The notes under the pieces: generated by a model
The model's database searches: none
What the model saw: only the letters and a program-made list of their open reading frames with translations
What the model was told of the DNA's origin: nothing
Position numbers and translations under genes: made by a program
Assembly (NCBI GenBank): GCA_905207485.1
Contig: CAJLLL010000002.1
Coordinates: forward strand, 1-64,000
DNA: 64,000 nt
Direction of reading: 5' to 3'
Source of the DNA: an uncultured Phascolarctobacterium sp.
GTDB taxonomy: Bacteria > Bacillota > Negativicutes > Acidaminococcales > Acidaminococcaceae
Part shown: positions 18,277 through 25,069 of the stretch, piece by piece
Numbering within the stretch: the stretch's first letter is position 1
Layout: each line of letters begins with the position of its first letter

Positions 18277-18460
18277 ATTCACTCCTCAAAATTAACCGCT
18301 CATGTTAATCTGCAAATTCTATACTGATTTGCAACTTAATAATTATATTCGGCAAATCAGATTTTATTTTTACTTACCAATATCAGCTTTTATAAGCGGT
18401 TAACCGCCAAATACGCCGTTTTGCTTATTTTTTCAGCATTACACAACGTTTTTTGGCAAA
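18277..18460 (-). promoter_or_regulatory. fabZ-lpxA intergenic region with palindromes
   Basis: This is an unusually long gap inside a tightly packed operon. It holds a perfect 12-base palindrome GCGGTTAACCGC (18396-18407), a second AGCGGTTAA copy on the minus strand near the lpxA start (18292-18300), and a nine-base inverted repeat CTGATTTGC/GCAAATCAG with a 19-base AT-rich loop (18324-18360). A TATAAT lies in that loop on the minus strand, but no good -35 is seen. The region is probably regulatory, and the factor is unknown. Confidence 0.4.
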
Positions 18461-18901
18461 TTATTGCTTCGGGTCCATAATGGCAAAGGTGCATTCGCAT
18501 TCGCAGGCAACTTTACCGTCAACCCTGCCTTTGCATTCGCAAACGCCCATATTGCCGCGGATTTTTGTGATAATCGCTTCGGTAACAACCTGGTCACCGG
18601 GGATAATCTGTTTGCGGAAACGTACATTATCGATTTTGCCGAACACTGCAATTTTGCCGCGGTTTTCTTCAGGATAAAGCAAAGCAACGCCGCCTACCTG
18701 CGCCATGGCTTCAATCATCAGCACGCCCGGCATAATCGGGTCGCCAGGAAAATGGCCAAGAAACTGCATTTCATTCATGGTAATGTTTTTAATTCCCACG
18801 GCGCGTTTCATCGGTTCAAGTTCGATAATACGGTCTACCAACAGCATAGGATAACGGTGGGGAATAATTTTCTGAATTTCACTGGCTTCTAAAACGGTCA
18901 T
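18461..18901 (-). CDS. fabZ: 3-hydroxyacyl-[acyl-carrier-protein] dehydratase FabZ
   Basis: This 146-residue hotdog-fold dehydratase acts in fatty-acid elongation and competes with LpxA/LpxD for hydroxyacyl-ACP. Motifs are IPHRYPMLLVD and the catalytic FLGHFPGDPIMPGVL (His) with EAMAQVGG (Glu). It overlaps lpxC by four bases, with GGAGG upstream. Pairing with lpxC is common in diderms. Here the genes are not fused. Confidence 0.96.
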   Translation of the reverse strand: MTVLEASEIQKIIPHRYPMLLVDRIIELEPMKRAVGIKNITMNEMQFLGHFPGDPIMPGVLMIEAMAQVGGVALLYPEENRGKIAVFGKIDNVRFRKQIIPGDQVVTEAIITKIRGNMGVCECKGRVDGKVACECECTFAIMDPKQ

Positions 18902-19746
18902 TTTGCTTCCTCCTTTAACTGATAGGCTTTAATTTGTTTTGCAAGTTTGGCGTTAAAAGCATGTCCGGATTTTACCGCAATTACATGCCCTTTAACAGGT
19001 CCCAGCAAATACAAATCGCCAATAACGTCTAAAATTTTATGGCGGATAAGTTCATCTTCAAAACGCATTTCAGATAAAACTTTATCTTCATCAAAAATAA
19101 CAACATTTTCAACGCTGCCGCCAAGCCCAAGCCCCATGGCCTGCAGCTGTTTAATTTCGTGCATAAAACCAACAGTACGGGCGCGCGCAATTTCCTTTAA
19201 AAAGGTTTCTTCTGTAAGCTCAACATCAAAATACTGTGTTCCCAGTTTAGGATGCGGATTCATTGAAACGAAAGAAATGCGGTAGCCTTCATACGGCTGC
19301 ACGGTAATATATTTATCGCCTTCATATACGGCGAAAGACTGCGGAACTGCGTAAACCTTGCGTTCTGCCTCCTGCGCCACGCGACCTGCCTGTAAAATCA
19401 AATCGCAGAACACTGACGCACTGCCGTCTGTTACAGGCGGTTCCGGCGATGACATTTCAATACGGCAATTATCAATATGCATCATGGCAAGTGCTGCCAT
19501 TAAATGTTCTACCGTAAAAACTTCCGCGCCGCCGGCGCTTAAAGTTGTCGCCCTTAAAGTAGAAGTTACGTTTTCAGGCAGTGCAGGTATTTCCGGCCTG
19601 TCCGGCAAATCTGTACGCACAAAAACAATGCCGGTGTTTACTTCTGCCGGGCAAAGGGTCATAAGCACATCCTTGCCGGAATGCAGCCCAATGCCTGTAT
19701 GCGATATTTTTTTGGCTAAAGTCTGCTGATATTCTTTGTTCGGCAT
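18898..19746 (-). CDS. lpxC: UDP-3-O-acyl-N-acetylglucosamine deacetylase LpxC
   Basis: This 282-residue zinc deacetylase is the committed step of lipid A synthesis. Zinc-ligand motifs are visible: EHLMAALAM (near residue 79), then HKILDVIGDLYLLG with His and Asp, and the catalytic His in KSGHAFN. GGAGGAG lies close to the ATG. Confidence 0.96.
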   Translation of the reverse strand: MPNKEYQQTLAKKISHTGIGLHSGKDVLMTLCPAEVNTGIVFVRTDLPDRPEIPALPENVTSTLRATTLSAGGAEVFTVEHLMAALAMMHIDNCRIEMSSPEPPVTDGSASVFCDLILQAGRVAQEAERKVYAVPQSFAVYEGDKYITVQPYEGYRISFVSMNPHPKLGTQYFDVELTEETFLKEIARARTVGFMHEIKQLQAMGLGLGGSVENVVIFDEDKVLSEMRFEDELIRHKILDVIGDLYLLGPVKGHVIAVKSGHAFNAKLAKQIKAYQLKEEAK

Positions 19747-19767
19747 GCTTCTCCTCCTGTCTGCTGT

Positions 19768-20658
19768 TTATTTTTTCCCGGCAAAACGCTGCCGGCCGTC
19801 TTTCCAACGGTCATGCACCCAGAACCACATCGGCGGGTTTTCAATAATTTCATGTTCCAGCACCGTTATAAGTTCCTTGGTAACATCATAATAATCTTTT
19901 TCCTTATCGCCGGTTTTCGGCGTATACAGCGGCGGATAAATCTTCGCGCGCAAAGTGCCGTCCGGGTTGTTGTGCATAAAAATCGGCAATATCGGCGAAC
20001 CGTACAAACGCGACAGCACAGCAGGCCCGTAAGGCGTTATGCATTTTTTGCCGAAAATCTCTATTTCTACGCCATCATCATTGGTATCCTGGTCAAACAA
20101 CACGCCCAGCAAATTTTTTTCCTTCAGCATGCGGCTGATTGCCAAAAGACCGGATTTACCGCGGTTATAAGCAACCTTCTGCCCAACCATTTCACGGTAT
20201 TCGTTAATAAAGCGGTCCATCTGCCCATTATTTTGCTTGCGCGTTATGGATAACATCGGATAGCCATGCAGCGCCACCGTTGCACCAAGCAGTTCCCAGT
20301 TGCCAAAATGGCCTGTCGCCATAATAACGCCCTTATTTTCTTTATAAGCAGCTTCCAGGTATTCCAACCCTTCAACTGTTACAAGCTGGTCAATGTTCTC
20401 CGGCTTTAAAAGCGGAAAACGCATAACTTCCACAATCATCCTGCCAAAGCGGTGCAGACTGTCTTCAGCAATCTGCCTGGCGCGCTTTTCATCCACGCCA
20501 AGGCATTCCTGCACATTGGCAGCCGCCATTTTAAGACGCCATTCCGGCGTAGCCAAAACAGCCACGCTGCCTAAAAAATGCGCCACGCCGCTGCGGATGA
20601 ATTTTGGCGAAACACACATCAGCCAGCTGAAAAATTTAACAATATGATAAGCAATCAA
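19768..20658 (-). CDS. LpxL/LpxM-type lipid A acyltransferase (second copy)
   Basis: This 296-residue paralogue of the protein at 7087-7992 has the HX4E motif in GHFGNWELLG, then NRGKSGLLAISRMLK and LFDQDTNDDGVEIEIFGKK. It lies between lpxD and lpxC and should add a secondary acyl chain to lipid A. Two such genes in separate units suggest distinct LpxL-like and LpxM-like roles. Which is which is not decidable here. Confidence 0.88.
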   Translation of the reverse strand: MIAYHIVKFFSWLMCVSPKFIRSGVAHFLGSVAVLATPEWRLKMAAANVQECLGVDEKRARQIAEDSLHRFGRMIVEVMRFPLLKPENIDQLVTVEGLEYLEAAYKENKGVIMATGHFGNWELLGATVALHGYPMLSITRKQNNGQMDRFINEYREMVGQKVAYNRGKSGLLAISRMLKEKNLLGVLFDQDTNDDGVEIEIFGKKCITPYGPAVLSRLYGSPILPIFMHNNPDGTLRAKIYPPLYTPKTGDKEKDYYDVTKELITVLEHEIIENPPMWFWVHDRWKDGRQRFAGKK

Positions 20659-20678
20659 CTAACAACACGTCCTGCAAA

Positions 20679-21710
20679 TTATTTCTTTAATTCGGCCAAA
20701 GCCTTTTCCAGTTCCTTAACCTTCTTCACAAGGTCGCCTACTTTGCGCAGATTAGCTTCCTGCTTCAGCCAGTCTTTATACGGCTGCGCCGGGAAGCCGG
20801 CACATACGGAATTATCCGGAATATTATGGGTAATGCCGGTTCTGCCCGCAAACTGGCAGTTATTGCCGATAGTGATGTGGCCAACAGTGCCAACCTGACC
20901 GGCAAATACGCAGTTATCACCAGCAGTTACGCTGCCGCTGATGCCAACATGCGCCACAACCAGGCAGTTTTTGCCAAGCACATCATTATGGCCGAGATGC
21001 ACGAGGTTATCAATTTTAGTACCTGCGCCAACTACGGTACTACCGGCCGTTGCCCTGTCTATGCAGGAGTTGCTGCCGATTTCCACTTCGTCTTCCAGCA
21101 CAACATTGCCTGCCTGCAGTACAAAGCTGTGTTTGCCGGTAGTTTTATCGGTAATATAGCCAAAACCGTCACCGCCGATAACTGCTCCGGACTGTAAAAC
21201 TATTTTATTGCCAAGCACGCATCCCTCACGGATGGTAGAACTTGGATAAAAAAGGCAGTCTGTGCCTGTTTTTACATTTCTGCCCACATAAACATGCGGA
21301 TAAATTACGGTACCATCGCCAATCTCCGCACCATCATCAATATAAGCAAATGCCATGATAGCCACGTTTTTGCCGATTTTCGCTGTCGGCGCAACATAAG
21401 CCCTGTCGCTTACAACGCGTTCAACTTCAGCTCTGTGGCGGAACAATTCAAGCAGCGCGGCAAAAGCTGCACGCGGATTTTCCACGCGGATGACCGGGCG
21501 GTCATCCGGCAGTTTGGGGTCATTAAAGCCCAAAACCATTACGCCTGCCTTGCTTAAATGGCAATGTTCAACATGCGGCGGCACAGCAAACGAAATATCA
21601 TTAGGCCCTGCTTCCACCAGGCCATTAACACCGGTAACTTTCAGTTCCGACGCGTCATTTTCAAGTTTACCCTGCAAAAATTCTGCTAATTCACGGACAG
21701 TTTTTTCCAT
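20679..21710 (-). CDS. lpxD: UDP-3-O-(3-hydroxyacyl)glucosamine N-acyltransferase LpxD
   Basis: This 343-residue enzyme has an N-terminal uridine-binding domain, a left-handed beta-helix of hexapeptide repeats (about residues 105-310), the catalytic His segment (DNLVHLGHND) and a C-terminal helix. It performs the third step of lipid A synthesis. A terminator lies between it and the Skp-like gene upstream, so its own promoter or read-through must supply transcripts. Confidence 0.96.
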   Translation of the reverse strand: MEKTVRELAEFLQGKLENDASELKVTGVNGLVEAGPNDISFAVPPHVEHCHLSKAGVMVLGFNDPKLPDDRPVIRVENPRAAFAALLELFRHRAEVERVVSDRAYVAPTAKIGKNVAIMAFAYIDDGAEIGDGTVIYPHVYVGRNVKTGTDCLFYPSSTIREGCVLGNKIVLQSGAVIGGDGFGYITDKTTGKHSFVLQAGNVVLEDEVEIGSNSCIDRATAGSTVVGAGTKIDNLVHLGHNDVLGKNCLVVAHVGISGSVTAGDNCVFAGQVGTVGHITIGNNCQFAGRTGITHNIPDNSVCAGFPAQPYKDWLKQEANLRKVGDLVKKVKELEKALAELKK

Positions 21711-21740
21711 CTTGCAGCCTCCTGTACAATCCGGCTATTT

Positions 21741-21767
21741 AAAAAGCGGGCAGCCTTGCCGCCCGCC
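21741..21767 (-). terminator. Terminator after the Skp-like gene trio
   Basis: On the minus strand GCGGGC, a GGCAAGGCT loop and GCCCGC are followed by five T residues, between the last Skp-like gene and lpxD. Confidence 0.85.
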
Positions 21768-21779
21768 ATCTTACCGGTT

Positions 21780-22247
21780 TTATTTCATTTTGGCAATTAC
21801 GTCCTGCGTTACATCAACGCCGCCCTGCGGTACAGCATCTTTAATCAAAACAGCGCCTAAGCCTTTTTCTTTTGCCACTTCATTCAATGCGGTATCAAGG
21901 CTGGCTTTTAATTTATTCTGCGCTTCAGAGCGGATAACATTCATTTTGGAAGTATAATCTTCCATAACTTTTTTGCGTTCATCGCCGGTTTTGCCTTCCA
22001 GCGCCGTATTCATTTCATCCTGCAAGGCTTTACCTTTAGTAGTTACTTCTTCCTGCACGGTTTTTACAATTGCAGCCTGGCTTTCAACAGCACGCATGTC
22101 TACCACGCCAAACTCAGCGTTGCGGCCGGAGCAGCCAAAGGATAATAATGCCGTTGCCGCAAGCAGGCCGATGAAGCGATGTTCCAGAATCCCGGCACCG
22201 ACCAAAAGCAGTAAAACAATGCAAACGGCAATAATTTGTTTTTTCAT
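21780..22247 (-). CDS. OmpH/Skp-like protein with lipobox
   Basis: This 155-residue protein belongs to the OmpH/Skp chaperone family, which holds unfolded outer-membrane proteins in the periplasm. After two short N-terminal hydrophobic stretches (residues 4-20 and 27-39) a lipobox-like LSFGC appears, so it may be a lipoprotein. The rest is a short strand (FGVVDMRAVESQ), a coiled-coil hairpin, and the closing strand segment (VDVTQDVIAKMK) usual in this family. It is the third Skp-like gene in the row. Confidence 0.75.
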   Translation of the reverse strand: MKKQIIAVCIVLLLLVGAGILEHRFIGLLAATALLSFGCSGRNAEFGVVDMRAVESQAAIVKTVQEEVTTKGKALQDEMNTALEGKTGDERKKVMEDYTSKMNVIRSEAQNKLKASLDTALNEVAKEKGLGAVLIKDAVPQGGVDVTQDVIAKMK

Positions 22248-22262
22248 GTTTATTCGCTCCCG

Positions 22263-23177
22263 TTATTTTGATTTTTTAAGCTCTTTTATTACCTCTTGGG
22301 TAATATCATCTGCTTTTACATTAACTTTTACTTTATTAAAAACAATGGTATAACCGCGTTCTTTGGCAAGATACGCTACCTTGCTTTCAATGTCATGCCT
22401 GATTTCCGAAGCAATCTTGTCATTGCCTTCTTTTATTTTATCAAGACGTTTGTCAATTACTTCAAGCACTTTATTAAATGCTGCCGGTCCCTGCTGCAAA
22501 TCCTTATCGTCTTTGGCAATATCGTCCTGCAGCTTGCCGTTCAGCTCATCGCGCAGCCCGGCAGCATATTCTGCTATGCGCTGCTTCATTGCTTCACGCT
22601 CCGGAGCAGTTTTTTCGGCAATAATTTCGCTGCGCCTTTTATTAAGTTCAGACATTTTTCCGTCCATCTCTGCGCGTATCGCACGCAATTCATCCTGCAG
22701 CGCCTGGCGCTGCTCAGGTTTAATGCGTACAGCTTCAAGCTGGAGGCGGATATTAAACATTCTCAGCTGATACTCATTTTCAATGCTTTCGCGTTCTTCG
22801 GCGAGTATTTCATCGGCCTCAGCCGCAGCTTTTTCCAAAACAGCCTGAAATTCATGCTGCTCTATTTCGTTCTTTGCATACATTGAAGTACGGTAATCGG
22901 CTTCGTAATAACTGCTTTTACTGTTCTGTTTAATCTTCTGCAAAAGCGCCAAGCCCTGTATCTGTTTGCGGGCAATATCAGCCTGCTGGTCACGGTATGC
23001 CAGAAGTTTGTCATATTCTGCCTGCCCCTGCTTCAGCGCTTCGCTGCGCGGATGGCTTTTTACCGCTTCTTCCCAGTTAATGTAGGCAATCTTTTCTCCT
23101 GAACCGGGCAGATTTCCGCAGGCGCTTACGCAAAATACGGCTATGAACATCAATAATACAATTTGCAGATAACGCAT
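22263..23177 (-). CDS. Long OmpH/Skp-like lipoprotein
   Basis: This 304-residue protein has a lipoprotein signal peptide with lipobox VSAC (Cys at about residue 20). A short strand (KIAYINWEEAVKSHP) opens the OmpH-like fold. Almost all the rest is charged coiled coil, and it ends with the same motif as its neighbours (DDITQEVIKELKK). It is about twice the usual Skp length, as if the tentacle helices were extended or duplicated. Role as a periplasmic chaperone is inferred from fold and context. Confidence 0.7.
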   Translation of the reverse strand: MRYLQIVLLMFIAVFCVSACGNLPGSGEKIAYINWEEAVKSHPRSEALKQGQAEYDKLLAYRDQQADIARKQIQGLALLQKIKQNSKSSYYEADYRTSMYAKNEIEQHEFQAVLEKAAAEADEILAEERESIENEYQLRMFNIRLQLEAVRIKPEQRQALQDELRAIRAEMDGKMSELNKRRSEIIAEKTAPEREAMKQRIAEYAAGLRDELNGKLQDDIAKDDKDLQQGPAAFNKVLEVIDKRLDKIKEGNDKIASEIRHDIESKVAYLAKERGYTIVFNKVKVNVKADDITQEVIKELKKSK

Positions 23178-23209
23178 ACTATCTTCCTTTCATAGCCTTA
23201 CAGCAAACA

Positions 23210-23226
23210 GGACCCTCTTGGGGTCC
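23210..23226 (-). terminator. Weak hairpin between Skp-like genes
   Basis: GGACCC and GGGTCC flank a five-base loop, but the minus-strand sequence after it lacks a real T-run. It is more likely an attenuator or mRNA-stability hairpin than a full terminator. Confidence 0.35.
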
Positions 23227-23233
23227 CGTAAAA

Positions 23234-23719
23234 TTATTTTCCGCTTTGCAAGGTTTTCGCCACTTCGTCAGTAATATCGAGACCACCGTAAACTACGGTA
23301 TTTTTTTCAACTACAACTGCCAGGCCTTTTTTGTCGGCAACTTTTTTAATGGCAGCTTCAATTTTCTGGAACACAGGTTCCATCAGGTCTTTTTCCTTGT
23401 TGGCAATTACTTCCTGCAGCTGCTGGTAATAACGCTGCTTTTCGGTATCATTCATATCTTTGCTTTTTTCGTCAAAGTTTTTCTGCTGTGTAGCAATTTC
23501 CTGTTTCATTGCTTCCTGCACACCGGCAATATCCGGAGACTGAGACAACAGCATCTGGTAGTTAACCACGCCGATAGCGGATTCGGAAGAAGCCGCTGAA
23601 GCAATGCTGCTGAAAGAACCCTGCTGTAAAGTAATGGCAAAACAGCTGAGTACGAAAATTGCGGCAACAAACAAAGAAATCATCTTAACATTTTTCGGAT
23701 TGCGTAATTGCTGCATCAT
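23234..23719 (-). CDS. OmpH/Skp-like periplasmic chaperone
   Basis: This 161-residue protein has an N-terminal signal or anchor helix (about residues 12-32), then IGVVNYQMLLSQSPDI as the first strand of the OmpH fold, a coiled-coil hairpin (residues 60-125), and VVYGGLDITDEVAKTLQ at the end, the classical Skp/OmpH closing motif. It is the most Skp-like of the three and follows a strong promoter. It should escort outer-membrane proteins to the BamA encoded upstream. Confidence 0.85.
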   Translation of the reverse strand: MMQQLRNPKNVKMISLFVAAIFVLSCFAITLQQGSFSSIASAASSESAIGVVNYQMLLSQSPDIAGVQEAMKQEIATQQKNFDEKSKDMNDTEKQRYYQQLQEVIANKEKDLMEPVFQKIEAAIKKVADKKGLAVVVEKNTVVYGGLDITDEVAKTLQSGK

Positions 23720-23759
23720 AATAAATTATCCCTGCTTTCAAATTATGATTATATTTTTA

Positions 23760-23788
23760 ATTATATCAGCCCTGCGTTTATCTTTCAA
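23760..23788 (-). promoter_or_regulatory. Promoter of the Skp-like gene trio
   Basis: On the minus strand TTGAAA, a 17-base spacer and TATAAT preceded by TGA (extended -10) lie about 40 bases before the first Skp-like gene, so the trio can be made independently of bamA. Confidence 0.8.
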
Positions 23789-23796
23789 CAATATGC

Positions 23797-25059
23797 CTAC
23801 AAATTTCCCACAATACGGAAATACGGCTTATCGTTGGAATAAACGTACTCAGCGCTCAAAAATTCGTGGATTCTGTAACGCACTGCAATTTCCGTTGTAT
23901 CTGTACCGGAAAAATACTCGGTGCGCAGCCGCCATTTGCTGGTAAAATCATATTCGCCGCGGAATACGTTTTGCCCGTCCGGACTGCGGCGCATATAACT
24001 TAACGTTGCCTTTCCCCAGTGCCTTGCATAACCCGCGGAAAAATCCCATTCCACATCATCCAGAGTTACGCCGGCTTCGCCAAAAATTTCATCTCGTTTG
24101 GAGATAAATTTGCCGATATGCGCACGGCCGGAAATATTATCTTCATTGCGTCCAATATCTCCGTAACCTTCAAACCAGATTTTGTACTTATCAGACCCCA
24201 TGCCGATTTCTACACCCAGCGTACTGCCGGGAACAAGTTTAACGGCAGGTGCAAGGTTATGCAGGCGTACCGATTTTTCATTCTGCAAATCTGTCAGCAG
24301 CATGCTTTCCAGTTCCTGCTGATGGCGTTTTACATATTCTACCGGCAGCCCGCGCAAAGCTTCCGCTTTTTCAGCATAACGCTGTTTCAAATCAAGCAGC
24401 AGAAGGTTCGGTATGGACTCTGAGGTCATGGAATAATCTACGTTCTGCACAAGCTGTCCGACCGGATAAATTACAACCTGCACCACAGTGCGGTTATCTT
24501 CACGCACCACATCAACGGCAGCTTTAAATTCCGGCAGTTTTTCCTCAACTTCGCTGCGGACAAGTCGGCGGAGTATACCGCCCGCCCAGTCATTAGCATC
24601 GACGGATGAACCCTTTATAATATACTCTATTCTTTCCTGCAATTCCGGCAGGCGCTTTTTTAAAAGCCCGGCTGTTCCTGCCTCCACGCCGGAAAACTGC
24701 AAATCAACAAATACATTTTCAACGGCTGCACTCCATGGCGCAACACGCATATCAATACTGGTAACGGCACCGGCATTTACACTGACGCTTTCCATCTGGT
24801 AACCCGTCAGCACGCGGTCTCCAACTTCTGCCAGGAGATGCTCGTAATCACCGCGCGCGGCGTTAATGTTAACGCTGTCTTTGTCAATAAAAAGCTGTTC
24901 TGCCACTACCTGCATGCTTTTAGACATTCTATTTAACAGTACGCTGCTGGTACCGCCATTATCGGTAATATGCACCACCACGCTGTCAACAGGCTCTGCC
25001 CATGCAGGCGCAACAGGCAGGCACAACAAACAGCACAGCAGAAACTTCCTTAACAACAT
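23797..25059 (-). CDS. Unrecognised outer-membrane protein with POTRA-like segments and a short C-terminal barrel
   Basis: I do not recognise this 420-residue protein by name. It has a clear signal peptide ending near residue 21 (AWA). Residues 22-110 and 115-205 are alpha/beta segments, the second with a strand-helix-helix-strand-strand order like a POTRA domain. A third possible unit spans residues 205-285. From about residue 285 the sequence becomes alternating aromatic/polar strands with turns (KYKIWFEGYGDIG, WDFSAGYARHWG, LRTEYFSGT, YVYSNDKPYFRIVGNL) consistent with an eight-stranded barrel. It starts 11 bases after bamA. A helper of Bam or Tam is a reasonable inference but unproven. Confidence 0.6.
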   Translation of the reverse strand: MLLRKFLLCCLLCLPVAPAWAEPVDSVVVHITDNGGTSSVLLNRMSKSMQVVAEQLFIDKDSVNINAARGDYEHLLAEVGDRVLTGYQMESVSVNAGAVTSIDMRVAPWSAAVENVFVDLQFSGVEAGTAGLLKKRLPELQERIEYIIKGSSVDANDWAGGILRRLVRSEVEEKLPEFKAAVDVVREDNRTVVQVVIYPVGQLVQNVDYSMTSESIPNLLLLDLKQRYAEKAEALRGLPVEYVKRHQQELESMLLTDLQNEKSVRLHNLAPAVKLVPGSTLGVEIGMGSDKYKIWFEGYGDIGRNEDNISGRAHIGKFISKRDEIFGEAGVTLDDVEWDFSAGYARHWGKATLSYMRRSPDGQNVFRGEYDFTSKWRLRTEYFSGTDTTEIAVRYRIHEFLSAEYVYSNDKPYFRIVGNL

Positions 25060-25069
25060 AACAGCCTAA

